The position numbers and the translations under genes were made by a program. Of a stretch of DNA of 48,329 bases, positions 33,846 to 48,329 are shown in pieces; positions within the stretch are counted from its first letter, which is position 1; the number at the start of each line of letters is the position of its first letter. Under the pieces are notes generated by a model. It did no database searches. It saw only the letters and a list, made by a program, of their open reading frames with translations, and was not told the DNA's origin. The DNA comes from Spirogloea muscicola (taxonomy: Eukaryota > Streptophyta > Zygnematophyceae > Spirogloeales > Spirogloeaceae): positions 1,382,174 through 1,430,502 of the forward strand of contig WELB01000003.1 in the NCBI GenBank assembly GCA_009602725.1. The letters run 5' to 3'.

Positions 33846-36327
33846 GTAGCTGGCACGCCCACTTGGCAGCGAGGACGACCGTGGTCTCGCAGTCCTCCGT
33901 GCCACTGCCTGGCGAGGGCTTCTCCCTGGCCCTCGACGGCATGGTACTCGAGCTCTTTGCTTAGCCGGGGCTGCCACCACTGCCCAGCACGCATGCTGCC
34001 ATCGTCCTTCCACGCCTTGAACCACTACAAGCACCAGGTTGCCCAGCGGGGCTTTCGGCGACGCCCAGCCATCGCAGCCAGCACCGAGAGCCGGCGGGCC
34101 AGTCCCAACAGATGTACAGGCGAGGCTCAGATTGGCTTTGTGTGTGGTAGGGGTTGAAACGCTCATTGCCGCTTGCACATGCTGATGCTCGCGCCTAATG
34201 CCCTGACGGGATTTAGCAATGGGAAGTGCAGCTGGTCATCTCTGCCGCTGCTGGCGCTGCTGCGCCGCTGCTTCGCCGCTGCTCGGTGCACCCTTGGCCT
34301 TGGCAGGGCCCCTTGATCAAGCAGGGTTGAAGTTAGTCGGTCAGCTTTGCGCAGGCGGCGAGCTAACTGAGGCATGCTGGGTGCGGCGACGGCATTGTTG
34401 TCCAAGGTGCTTCCAGGCCAATTGCAGTTTGGCACGCTGGCCCCCATTCATGGCCAGCTGGCTTTGAGGCTTGGGAAGGCCGTCGCCACTACTGCATTTC
34501 GCGGTGGGTCTTAAGTGCCACTGGACAGGAGTAGCCTCTACCTGGCCAGCGTGGCCGCAGCCACAGGCCAGCCTGGACGGGGCGTAGTCGGCAGTGGCGC
34601 CGCTGCCAACTAGAAGAGCCTTCCAACTGCTGGCACGGCCGACAATCGTGCTCACGCTGATGCTGCCAATCTTCGAGGTCAATACTGTCAACTGGGGACT
34701 CTTTCGATCCTCATTCTGGAACTGGAAAGCCTTGATGTGTATGTGAGGTATATATCTATCAGCTCGGTCGTGACCCAAGATCTCTTGATCGTGTAGCAGT
34801 TGCTTCTAGTTACAGGTATATGGAGTCTATCGAACATGTGTGCGGAATTGGCAGCACGGGGATCAACACAGATTGACGTTTAGTGATATTCATCTAGTCA
34901 ATAAGTCCAAGATATGAGCCAGTCCAAGCTATTGTTGGTGGAAAGGGGGCTCAGCAGGATCTTGGAGATCTTGGAGCACCCCGGTTCTTAAATTGCTACA
35001 TACCGTCAGCTGCAGCTGCTTGCAGCCATTTCATACAGCTCCATGTCAGTAAGTCACTATCTGGCAAGTTGGGCAAGACAACATCAGATGCCTGCTTGAA
35101 GATGGCAATCATCATGCAGTGATGTAATGCTCAAAGATGACCCTTCCATTGATGTGGCAGCAACGGCCAGGAGGATCCAACTTGAGCGAGGATGCACTGC
35201 TTCATCTATCTCAAACTCAAACCACCAGAAGAGAGTCAACGAGCCAAGCTTCTGATGGACTAAATTTAGCCAGCTGAGTGATCATTCATCTTTTGTGAGA
35301 GGTTGTCAACATCCCTCGTGCATTCAGGTCTACAGAACTTGACAACTATCACGCTCTGCTTAGGCTTCGCTTGTCCTTCTCTGTGCCTGAAGTATCGCTT
35401 TGTTATGCTCGTGTACATGACCCGAAGCAGCCTGATCACAAGTCACGAGGATGGCATGGCCCAGCAGTGTGTGGTTCAAGGCTTGCTAGCCTCACACCAG
35501 TGAACTTTGATTTCTAGAGCCAGTTGCCAAACTGCGACCTTGACAGTAGACTACGAACAGGAGCCTGCATACGGGCCACACACGTGAGGCTGAGGATGTG
35601 ATCGACCTTCTGACATCATTCTTAACACATCGGGTGGGGCACACTGCTCCGCTGAGACTGTTTGTGAACAAGTTACAAGCCCTTCTTGCCTGCAAAGCCT
35701 AGATAACCTGTTGCAGTGTCTGTGTCCGTTGCTCATCCATCCTAAGCAGCGCCACTCCATGGAGCCACGTTTCATTGTTGGAGCAATGAACAGGTCCTAT
35801 AGGTGCCAGCCTACTACACAGAATCTAATGTCAAGAGCGCTGGCATGACAACGCACCCTTTACACACCCACCTGCTTCATCTAGCTGAAAGAATAATGTG
35901 CAATACTGGTCACATCCTGCAACTACACCTGTGCAGGGGTCTTGAAGCTTCTCAGGTACACTGCTCTGTTTCCACAAGGTAAATGTGGATCATGATAAGA
36001 AGGACAAGTTGTCCGGGAAGTGATGGAGCCAGAAGGACGCATAGATGAGAGGTAGCGAGTAGAGGGACCATGGACATCCATCAAAATTCCCATGTTGTAT
36101 CGCCCTCAGTCGGTGCGCTGCCTAGAGGACGCTCCTGCAACAAGAACAGACGCTGTCAACCAACCTGCTTGCTTTGGCTGCTATATCAACATCACCACTT
36201 CGCTTTACAGCGGCCAAACAAAAAAGTGCAGACAGAAGCTAAGACTTGAACCTACATTCCATCTGCTCATCAGCTTGCGCTCATGGATGGACACAGTGAA
36301 CGACATGAGTCAGAGCACACATGTACC
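33846..36327. other. no gene assigned
   Basis: This stretch lies between TFIIB (5' side) and the 3' end of the V-ATPase B gene. The longest frames (minus 33636-34178 and 34341-34778) have Ala/Arg/Ser-rich or mixed composition and match nothing I know. From 34800 to 36300 base composition is even and only short frames occur. The TFIIB promoter should lie at the left end. Confidence 0.4.
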
Positions 36328-39956
<3,629 letters not shown>

Positions 39957-40540
39957 GGCCGCCGCCGCCGCCGCCGCCGCCGCAGCCGCAACTGTCGCCG
40001 GCGGCGCTCCGGCAGACCCCGCGAGAGCGGCGAGACGGTAAGCTGGTGATGATTGTGACGAAGCAGTGTCCGAAAGGCTGCCCGGGAGGCTTTACGACCC
40101 GGGGCCAGGCTGCCGCCCGTCGGGACCCGCGCTACATCTGGAGGTGCTCACGCCACCGTTCGCCTGCCCTTTCCAATGCCATTCGGTTGACGTTGAACGG
40201 GAGAGCGCTCCATCCGGCCGCCAGACCTGGCGATGGCGCTTAATCTGGCGGGGAGCGAGGCTGCGGCTTTGTTCCGCCGCCATTTTCGTGAGCAGGACTG
40301 CCAGCACTCTCCGCGGCGGTGGCGGCGGCGGCGGCGGCGGCGGCAAGTGCCGGCGTCGCATTCCGCTTCGTTCTCTTGGGAGAGTACGTCGCCGGACCTG
40401 CGATGCGCGGAGGCGTGGAGTGAGAAGATGGCATGGGGATGGAGCGCAGGGCGGCCGCCGAAGGACTGCGCCTAGAGGTCGACGCAGAGGCGGCGGGGCT
40501 GGCGGCGGCGAGGGCGGCGGAGCAGCCGCCGCGCAGGGCC
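39957..40540. promoter_or_regulatory. divergent intergenic region, V-ATPase B and cyclophilin
   Basis: The two start codons lie 584 bp apart on opposite strands, so both promoters must be here or overlap upstream transcribed sequence. The region is GC-rich with a (CCG)n run at 39959-39983 and a (GGC)n run at 40316-40345. No TATA box was found. Bidirectional control is an inference from geometry only. Confidence 0.5.
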
Positions 40541-43045
40541 ATGGGCCGCTTCAAGCCGGCGGCGCTGCTGCAGCAGAGCAAGAGGAAGAAGGGCGTGGCG
40601 CAGTCGCAGGGCCTGCTGCTGGCCGCGGTGGCGCTCCTGGCCCTCGTTGGGCTTGGCGGCCGCTACCTGTTCCTCCAGAGCCGGTGAGCCATCATGTGCC
40701 GTTCCGAAGTCTGGCAGCATTTGCCCTTTGGCTCCAGACATGGCACGGCTCCTTCACTGCCGCTGCTCCTGCATGAGCCAGGCCTAGGGGTCCACTAGCC
40801 TCCATAATGAGTGAAAGCCGGCTAGCTGAATGCTAGCAGGCTGTTTGACCCGATATTACTCACGGCACTTCATTCAAGTAATTCTGTTGTTAATCGACGG
40901 CCTGTGCTGCTGTCCTTGACACAGTGAGAATGCCTCCATTCGGTCACAGTCATGTTACTATTTCCTGACAAGGAATGACTGTTCCTTCTCATAGACACTA
41001 CAGCTTGGCAAGCACGCTGCTGCTTCCTGATCTCGTCTCTGTGGTTGACTTTGTTGACGTTTTCTCTTCAAACAGGGATGGGCGCGGCAGTCTGGGAGGA
41101 GGACCTGCCGCGGTAAGCTGCGGAGAATTGTCGGCTCCTTGGTGGCTCGTGTCTCTTGTGAATGAGCTTCTGGGGTTGTACTGATGTTTGCTCGACTCAG
41201 AGCAACACCTTAGGCCTGAGCTCTTGGTATGGCACGCGTCACTTGCTTGGACAGAGAGACTGCATATTACACGTGCGGTACATAAGTGGAGCATACGGAA
41301 ACCTCTCAATCTTGCTGCGGAATCTTTGTGTGGCTTTGTAGAACAGTCTGCTCTGCTTGGCAGCTGCTCAAGAAATTTGACATGCATGCTAAGCAGCTGC
41401 CTGCAGTTGAGGGGTGGACGTGCAGGACCATACTATGCTAGCTGATGCAGGTTCACTGCTCTGATGCAGCTGTGGAGCCGAGCAAGTGCCAGGTTGACTC
41501 CAGCTGGCACAGTACAGATGGTGAATACCTGCATCATAAGCTTGTCCTCTCTAGCTTCTGTCGCGGTGCCACATGATTGCATTGTGGAGGTCTTTTAGGA
41601 AATCTCGTGCATCCAATTGATTGTACATACAATCTCCAAAGCATGTCAGGGGTCATTACATAAGTCACGTGTAGTACGGATACCTTCCTCTGTAAAGAGA
41701 AAACTGCTGATTGAAGAATGCCTGAAAAAAATTCCAATGGTTGCTTTTGTTACGATTGTGTTTGGGGCAATGTCAATGTTAAGCCCTGGACAGAATAGCA
41801 AACTGCCAATACATATGGAGATGCCAAGCTGTGGCTCAGCCTGCATGCTGCTCTATCTTGCAGATCATGCATACAACAAAAGGGGACTTGTATATTGAGC
41901 TGTTTGCGAAGGATTGCCCAAGAACAGTGGAGAACTTTGTGACACACGCGTGAGTACATTATCTTGGAACCTTTGAGGGCTTCGAAGCTCGTTACGGGCA
42001 GTTGTCAACTCGGACATGACATCAGATGTGGATCTTTGAACTTCAAAAATTCGTTGAATTCTAAGAATCAAATCAACAGCCCGCACATATTCATGTCTGC
42101 TGTGCTGTACGTTGTGCTCAACAGTAAGATGGTGTTGAGACGAGCACCAACTAACGTGTGGCACATTATGCTTGGATGTCTGAGCAGGAAGGAAGGTTAT
42201 TACAACGGAGTGCATTTCCATCGGGTCATCAGAGGCTTCATGATACAAGGTGGTGATCCCAGGGGTGATGGCACTGGAGGAGAGTCTATCTGGGGCGGGA
42301 ATTTTGAGGATGAGATTCGAGACAAGTAAGTGTATTCTTCATACAGAAATGTCTTTACGATTGTCTGCAGTCAGGATTCTGAGAAGCAGCCAGCCACCTG
42401 CATTGAGGAGCTTTGCATGAAATCAGATCTCAACTGTAGCAGCTCATTGCACTTATTCATTGCCACGAAATTGACCTGCCTGTACATTGGTCTGTGCTGG
42501 CCCCAGCTTGAAGCACGAGCCTTTCACACTTTCTATGGCCAATAGTGGCAAAGACACGAATGGATCCCAGTTCTTCATCACAACGGTTGCCACACCCCAT
42601 CTGGATGGAAAGCACGCAGTATTTGGGAAGGTCTTTGCTGGCATGGAAGTGGTACAGGTATATATCTGAAGAGTTACCCTGCATCTACTCTTCCTTGGTT
42701 TTATCTGGCACAGGACTTGCATATGTGAGTCGGCAATGCATAGATGCAGGAGTTGTTTGCAGCAAGTAAGTCCAGAACGCGCTTCAGTCTACAATACTTA
42801 GCGCTCTGTAATCACAACAGTAAGCATGCTAAGGAAGCATCAACCTGGCACTTTGACTGCTTAATGACAGTGTTGCTGGTCTGTGCGAGGGCTACATAGG
42901 TCCGAAGTGCTCAGAAAAGTACCAGGGCTTTGAACTTACTGATGATGTGCTTTGAACATTATCACAGGATATTGAGAACGTGGCCACAGATGGAAACGAC
43001 AAGCCCCTGGAGGCTGTGCTGATCAGTAGCATCACAGTCTTGTGA
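40541..43045 (+). CDS. membrane-anchored cyclophilin-type peptidyl-prolyl isomerase
   Basis: Cyclophilins catalyse cis-trans isomerisation of X-Pro bonds. Six exons (40541-40683, 41076-41112, 41864-41949, 42188-42325, 42507-42657, 42968-43045) join in phase to 210 residues. The N-terminus [18 protein letters not shown] is followed by one hydrophobic segment ([16 protein letters not shown]), as in the plant CYP21-3/CYP21-4 membrane cyclophilins as I recall them. This is why I prefer the Met at 40541 over 40433, which adds 36 residues. The isomerase domain keeps [28 protein letters not shown] and [11 protein letters not shown]. The position equal to Trp121 of human cyclophilin A is His (TPHLDGKH), which usually lowers cyclosporin binding. 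The 750-nt intron 2 could hide another small exon. Confidence 0.92.
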
Positions 43046-43499
43046 GCAGCCAAATTTGGGATGTCTTCTGACAAAATACCAGCTTTGAGACTGCTGGATA
43101 CTCGAAGTGCTACTGCATCGGCCAAACCTTGTCAGAAGCACAAGCACAATGCTTGCCAGCAAGAAACAGACTCTTTGTACGGCAAGTTGTTGTGCAGACT
43201 CAGTGTTGTGTTTTAGAAGTAAGGATACCGCGCCTCTACCCAAGACGCGGCGATGTGGAGAGGAACTCATCACCGGCTTCCGCGCATCCTAAATCCTCTG
43301 TGGCAATAACGTCATCTCCTTGTCGAGCACAGCTTGCAAGGCGTCAGTGTGCCTTGTCAACGGCCGGTGCATGAGATGGGTCAAGAGGCCCCAGCTAACA
43401 AGGACGAGGAAGGAGCGACCTCCACAGCTGCGGCGGCCAGGATTGGAGGGTGGAGTCCCATTTGTCCTTGTCATTACCTCCTGCTTTGGCCTTCCACAG

Positions 43500-44070
43500 C
43501 CATCGCCCTTTCCTCCGCTCTTCCATCTTATGGCTGTGAGAGGCCAGCCCAAGAGGAACGAACAGGGTGTGCAGTGTCTTGAGATCTCTGTTCATTCTTG
43601 TCAAGGGCTGGGCCAATAGGGAAGGCGCGCGGTGCGCATGAAATTGAAAGGGAGGCCAATTCTAGCCTTACAGATGTCCTGTTAACGGGAAAATGAGCTA
43701 GCTAAGGTGGACACTAAATATCCCCGAGTGAGCACATGCATATCTGACAAGCTAAGCTGAGGAGCCATGTTACCACCATGGAAGCCAATAACAGCCATCG
43801 CCCTCTACTGGCCATTGGCCATGGATTGGCCTACGTTTGTTTCAAATACACGAAATTTTCTACTGGAAGAGCCTTCCCTTCTCTTAGAGCCCGCTGCCCC
43901 TTGGGAGAACCACTTTCTGGAGAGCTTTCTCTCTTGACGAGAGCTTCACTTTCCTTCTTCAGAGAAGGCGCGCGGTGCGCATGAAATTGAAAGGGAGGCC
44001 AATCCTAGCCTTACAAATGTCATTTTAACTGGGTAATGAGCTGGCTCAGATTGCCAAACACACCCCTAAC
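43500..44070. repeat. repeat bed 3' of the cyclophilin gene
   Basis: Contents include a CACAGCCAT / ATGGCTGTG inverted pair (about 43495-43542) and two minus-oriented copies of the GCGCGCGGTGCGCATGAAA repeat. The copy at 43623-43770 extends on the minus strand into SLSDMHVLTRGY-like coding text and mirrors 13780-13917. The copy at 43968-44065 is shorter. No gene seen; 43046-43500 is likewise empty apart from the cyclophilin 3' flank. Confidence 0.7.
43804..43866 (+). mobile_element. 47-bp class B insertion with 8-bp target-site duplication
   Basis: TCTACTGG at 43804-43811 and 43859-43866 flanks 43812-43858. The insert ends GTTTGTTTCAAATACACGAA plus ATTT. The host repeat AGCCATCGCCCTCTACTGGA is uninterrupted near 25432 and 26128, giving two empty sites in the same window. 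Confidence 0.8.
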
Positions 44071-44110
44071 ACGGTGCTGTCTCAAACCCAAAGCCCCTCA
44101 GCGCCAGCCC

Positions 44111-44226
44111 TTCGACGGCCCCCTTCTTCTTGGGCTTCTTGTACTCTGCTCATTCTTTTTTGGGCTGGCTGTGCCAGCCCCTAATCCTCAATGGGCGAGC
44201 CCTTTCTTCTTTCTTCTTCGACGGCC
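44111..44226 (+). mobile_element. 96-bp family A insertion with 10-bp target-site duplication
   Basis: TTCGACGGCC at 44111-44120 and 44217-44226 flanks 44121-44216. The insert contains TACTCTGCTCATTC, the GGGCTGGCTGTGCCAGCCC hairpin and GGGCGAGCCCTTTCTTC with a TTC-rich tail. It lies about 200 bp upstream of the eIF3K start codon, probably in the promoter or 5' UTR. Confidence 0.8.
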
Positions 44227-44432
44227 GCCCCACTGGCGGCTCGCTGCCAAGCCGGGCCCAGTCACGAGGGCCCGGCTATACTGCCGGGGTTTGGGTTTCC
44301 GGAGCCGCGGGCCGCGCCGGGAGCCGCGCCGCCGAGTGCGGCGGAGGACGCGGCCGCGGGGCCTTGGCTTTGAGCCCTCGCCTCGGGGCGCCGGAGGGAG
44401 GAGCGCCGCCAGGGNCGGCGGCCATCGACCGC

Positions 44433-44515
44433 ATGGCCGCGGCGCACCCGTACAACCCGGAGCTCCTGCCGGACCTGGAGCAGTACGTCCAGCACCAGGT
44501 GAGGCGGCGGAGGCA

Positions 44516-44546
<31 letters not shown>

Positions 44547-46710
44547 AGGCTGGCCTTTGCGCCTCGCGTGACGAGCTCTGGAGCTCACGCCGCTGCGCCC
44601 CTGGGCCCCCGGCGGGGGCCGTTTGCAGGTGGAGTCGCGCAAGTGGGACCTGGACACCAACCTCACGCTCCTGCGCCTCTACCAGGTCCGCAGAGACAGC
44701 CCTCCCTCCTCCATTAGCCAGGGCCTGCACACAGACCACCTCTCTCTGTATATGCACTCAGCACACAAGTGAATGCTCTCTCCCCCTCTGCCTCTCTCTC
44801 TCTCTCTGCCACTCTCTCTGCCTCTCTCTCCTCTCTCCTCACTCCCTCTGTCCCTCCCTGCCTCTGAAATCTCCTCTTGCTTGTCGTTTGGTCTTTTCAC
44901 TCTCTCCGTGCTCCTCAGATAGTGCATGCACCGGCACTGCCGCTGCCTTGTCCCTGAGGTGCCCTGCTTCTTACGAGGTCGGCTGGGACTTGGGTGGCCC
45001 TGTGCAGTTTGAGCCAGCACGGCTGAGCGTCCCAGTCGTTACCAGCATCCTCGTCAAGGTGTGCCCCACCTCACCTTTAGTCACCAACAGCTTCAGGAGC
45101 CCCCCCCCTAATACCTGGGTGGGACCCACGCAGTCTTGCACTGAGAAGTGCTGAAGACGCTGCTGCGGAGGCAGCGGTGCTGAGGTAGACATGAGTTGGG
45201 CGCCTGTGACGCAATGCCCACGCTAAGAGAGGCCACCATTTGTGCATCACACGTGGTCGTGGTGGACGCAGGCGCTCATGGTGCTGCCGCGCCTCGACTT
45301 CAGCCTGTGCATGTTCCTCGTCCCCGAGAAGCTCGTAATATTCACTTGCCCACTCTCTTCCTCCTCCCCCTACCTCTCGCAGAGCTTCCGCTTGCACCTG
45401 CAGAGCTTGCGGAAGACTTCGCCAGCGGCTCGCTTGGCTAGATTCAGTGATCAATTCTTTGATTCTTAGTGGGAAGGCCACCTTCTTCCGGCCGTGGCGG
45501 CCCTTCCTCAGGCCCCTCCCCTCAGGGAAGGTGGCCGACGCCACTCCAGGCGGAGTGCTGCCTGGAGCAGCGCAGAGCATTGGACCAGCTTTGTGATGCT
45601 TACACCTTGACTTTGCCACGCCCTACAGCAAATGGAGGAGCCGATCTTGACACTTGCAAACCTTCATCACTTGCTAGAGGTAGGACTGGCCCCTCTTCAA
45701 GTCCAGCAGCCACGACCAGTGTCGGCCACAGGCCCCATCACCTTGCATGGCAGCTGCTTACTGTGCCCCGCGCTGGCGGCAGCATAAGTTGTGGCTTCCA
45801 TTGCCAGAAGGGCTCTGCTAACTAGCTTCAGTTGGTGCCTTCGCGCTGTGGCCCTGCAGACGGCCCAGTTTGGCAAGTTCTGGACGGAGGCTGCCCGCAG
45901 CCGCGGCCTCCTCGAGAGCGTGCCAGGCAAGGAGGCTCCATTATTTCCGCTGGCTTGCCCTCATTGTGGAAGCTTCACAAGCCCGCTGGCCCCATCTCAC
46001 GCTGTGCCAGAAGCACAGCGCACCCTACTTTGCCTCATGCCATGGGCAAGCTTGACCTGTGCGCCTGTTTCTTTGCGGGGCAGGCTTAGAGGACGGGCTA
46101 CAGGAGTACGCGATACACGTGCTGTCGCTGACGTTCCAGCGGGTGCCTCGACATGTTCTGGCGGAGGTGCGATTGGCAGGCCCTTATGCTCATGCGTTGA
46201 GTTGTGCCTCTCTTACCTGCAGTAACCCGCACAAGAGCACCATAGCTGTGTTGCGCTCCAGGTAGATCTGTACATGCTCACTCGAGGTTAGGCGCCTGCT
46301 GCTTGTCTCAGGCGGTCAACATCGACGGCCCGTCCTTAGACAAGTTCCTGCAAGACCAGGTCGTCGCGGCCGGTTGGACGGTCGAGGACACGGCCCGGGG
46401 GCAGGTCAGTTGAGCGAGGCCCACAGAACACCGCCAGCTTTTGCGCCTTTGCTCGGTGCAGCCACACCCAGCGAGGGGCTTTCTCAAAAGGCCGTCACAG
46501 ACTAGGCCACCCTTAAGTAATCACGTGGAATTGGCCAATCTTCTGGGGCCCAATTTTGCTTGCTGAGACTCACGTGCGGGCCCGCGTGTGATGCAGGTTG
46601 TGGTACTGCCCAAGAACGAGGAGAACTGTCCTGAGCTCAAGAAGTTCTCTTCAATTGATGGCATCCCCCTGGCACACGTCTCGCGGGTGTTCCCTGTCCT
46701 TTCCTCATGA
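44433..46710 (+). CDS. EIF3K: eukaryotic translation initiation factor 3 subunit K
   Basis: eIF3K is a small PCI-type subunit of the eIF3 complex, which binds the 40S ribosome in the cytosol. Nine exons join in phase to 214 residues: 44433-44498, 44629-44685, 45008-45058, 45272-45334, 45629-45679, 45860-45926, 46084-46166, 46312-46404, 46597-46710. Family text: YNPELLPDLEQYVQ, KWDLDTNLTLLRLYQFEP, LPRLDFSLCMFLVPEKL, FGKFWTEAARSRGLLESVPG, VPRHVLAEAVNIDG, LPKNEENCPELKKF and PLAHVSRVFPVL. The length fits the plant protein of about 226. The start MAAAHPYNPE follows a GC-rich leader with an N at 44415. The intron after 45926 has a GC donor. Intron 2 carries a degenerate CTCTCTGC tract (44780-44880). 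Complete. Confidence 0.95.
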
Positions 46711-47153
46711 TCATGAGGGCCAGGCAGCGAGCAAGCAGCGGAGAAGTCCAATGCTCGCTTTCTGCCAGCCAACTGAAGGCTAGGTTCCTCAGTCATGCAT
46801 TAGCCCAAGCCCACAGGCGATGCCATGTTGCAGGCGGCAATGCCGGCACATTATGATGCTTAACCTTGAGCAGTTGAGGCACAAATTTGTAAAATGCTTC
46901 AATGTACCTGAAAGTTGTCAGTGTACAATGATTTTTTTGGTTGAGTGGAGCATTCGGTATATTGGTCATGAAAGTCAAGTATGTCATTGTACAAAGAATA
47001 TTGAACACCCATGCTGTTGTGGTCAAGTGAATACCAATTTATAAGCTCCTGTTATCAAGTGTGACTGCATGTAAACCGCGCAACTGTTGAGCAGTTCGCA
47101 GTCTCAAACGCAGTCAATGGAGGTGGAGGGAACCGCTTGCACCACCTCTTGGC
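46711..47153. other. convergent intergenic region
   Basis: This is the 3' flank of eIF3K (plus) and of the Rieske oxygenase (minus). No ORF, repeat or RNA gene was recognised. TGTAA occurs at 47068, about 360 bases after the eIF3K stop, which is probably too far to be its polyadenylation signal. Confidence 0.5.
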
Positions 47154-48232
47154 TCATCGGGTTGCGTGGTCATAGCCCCGGTATGTGAAGTAGGTAGTGA
47201 ATTTGTTGAGGTAGAGTGAAAGCCCAAATGCGGCGAGGGCGCCAGCAGCAACACCAAAGCGCACAACAGGTGCAACCCTGAGGGCTGCGGCAAGTGCCAG
47301 AAGCGCAAACGTGGCGGCATAGAGTGCCTTGCTGGCGGTCTGAGCTCTGCCAAGAGCCTTGGAGCAGGTCATGCAGTGCCGCGTGTGGCCCATGAAGCGA
47401 TCCATAACCGCCTCTCGTGGGGCCCACCGTGTATCGAGCTCGCCGTTCACGCCAGGCGCCCACTCCACCTTGCCGCCTGCCCAACTCAATGCACGGCCCT
47501 GAAGGATGTAAGCACCTTGGTGAACATGGTCTTGAACTGGAATTTGCATCTAAAGCTTATAGGGCTAGATGTCAGGTCTCTACAAGGTCCTGCTGAACAG
47601 CAAAGGGTAGAGCAGTGCAGGCAACCAAAGAGCACTCTGAGGCCAGACCAAAAGATGTGTGATAGCCGAAGGCAAGACTCGGGCCCTTGTCAAGTATCAT
47701 GGTGAATGAGCTGGCATCTTCAGTACACCTGCATTCTGAGCAAGTAACACAGGAAGGTGGACAGAGCAGGACATGTAGGTCATGAGCTTGCGCACCTCCA
47801 TGCTTGGCGAACCACTGGCGGAAAGCGTGCACGAAGCGGTCAGCAGATGTTGGGAGGTACATGACCTTGTTGTACTCCTCTGCTCTCGCGCCCTTTTGCG
47901 CCAGCAGCTTTTCCTGCGCGTGCAGAAAGTAGGAGTCGCCTGCCAGGCCAACAGCAACGACGACAACATGTATGAGTCAGAATCAGGGGTAAATGGGGGC
48001 TCAGACATGCATGTAAGGAGGGAGGGAAGCGGAGGCAAAAAGGGCCCCACCGTCGAGAACGGCGAGGTCGAGGAGGTGCAGGAGCCACGTCGGGAACAAG
48101 GGAAAGAGGCCGCCGCGCTTCACGCCTGGCTGGGTATAGTACGTGACGAGTACGCGGCTCGCTCCCGGCGCTGTGGGCGTGAGGTACAGCGTCAACATTC
48201 CCTTGAGCACCTTGCCCTTGCGCTCATAGTCC
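47154..48232 (-). CDS. pheophorbide a oxygenase/TIC55-type Rieske oxygenase, C-terminal part
   Basis: Proteins of this family are plastid-envelope or thylakoid Rieske monooxygenases (PAO, PTC52, TIC55, chlorophyllide a oxygenase). Three exons are visible: 48051-48232 (TLYLTPTAPGASRVLVTYY), 47796-47939 (DSYFLHAQEKLL, then YLPTSADRFVHAFRQWFAKH) and 47154-47476. The last exon encodes DRFMGHTRHCMTCSKAL, with the CxxC motif typical of the group, then two hydrophobic segments and the end YRGYDHATR. The Rieske cluster and the mononuclear iron site lie upstream, outside the window. The subfamily cannot be fixed from the C-terminal part; PAO or PTC52-like is my first choice. The 5' side runs off the right edge through a CT-rich intron. 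Confidence 0.85.
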
Positions 48233-48264
48233 CTGCAGTGACATGACATGACGGGTAAGTAAGC

Positions 48265-48329
48265 TCACCACCCATTGCCTCCCTCTCTCATTCCTCCCTC
48301 CCTCTTCCTTCTCCCTCCCTCCCCCCCCC
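48265..48329. repeat. CT-rich tract ending in poly-C
   Basis: CTCCCTCC-type repeats run to the window end and finish in nine Cs. It lies in an intron of the Rieske oxygenase gene. The contig may end here because of this sequence. Confidence 0.8.

Noticed and set aside
33715-33942. TFIIB zinc ribbon in the frame with DCETTVVLAAKWACQLL
   Set aside because: Cysteine spacing does not fit the ribbon pattern, and the rest of the frame is a GGC-driven Arg run.

Overview
This is a nuclear segment of a eukaryote, most likely a green alga. Every gene I recognise is split by short spliceosomal introns. The right end carries a pheophorbide a oxygenase/TIC55-type Rieske oxygenase of plastids, and the housekeeping proteins read most like plant ones. 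The cyclophilin has a plant-type membrane anchor. I saw no TGTAA polyadenylation signal just downstream of the gene ends I checked, so a core chlorophyte is not favoured and an early streptophyte alga is possible; species cannot be named from this window.

Layout, left to right. 1-2400: retroelement fragments and a GA microsatellite. 2401-4830: nothing assigned. 4969-13188 (-): RAD50, about 26 exons. 13.4-16.2 kb: a bed of short retroelement 3' fragments. 16830-18269 (+): ETF beta subunit, 5 exons. 18982-20940 (-) and 22922-24986 (+): two Eyes-absent (EYA) HAD phosphatases, head to head. 25.3-31.3 kb: repeats, decayed ORFs and a 112-bp tandem array. 31531-33339 (-): TFIIB, incomplete at both ends beside a 181-bp assembly gap. 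33.5-36.3 kb: GGC-rich sequence, then nothing assigned. 36328-39956 (-): V-ATPase subunit B, 14 exons, divergent from 40541-43045 (+): a membrane-anchored cyclophilin, 6 exons. 43.5-44.2 kb: more repeats. 44433-46710 (+): eIF3 subunit K, 9 exons. 47154-48232 (-): 3' part of the Rieske oxygenase.

The genes form no pathway; this is an ordinary gene-dense region with repeat beds in the gaps. The most unusual content is the repeats. At least six very short insertions (32-162 bp) are flanked by 8-10 bp target-site duplications. Four share one 3' end and are truncated at different points at the 5' side, as expected for target-primed reverse transcription. Two of the insertions lie inside older repeats. 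Many longer copies preserve the end of one reading frame (S-D-L-x-L-L-S/T-R-G-Y-stop), which links them to a decayed reverse-transcriptase C-terminal region at 30746-31060. Other points of interest are an in-frame TAA in RAD50, three GC-AG introns, the EYA pair, and a TFIIB gene whose end cannot be found.

Exon limits were derived by hand from splice consensus, phase and remembered family sequence; no search was run.
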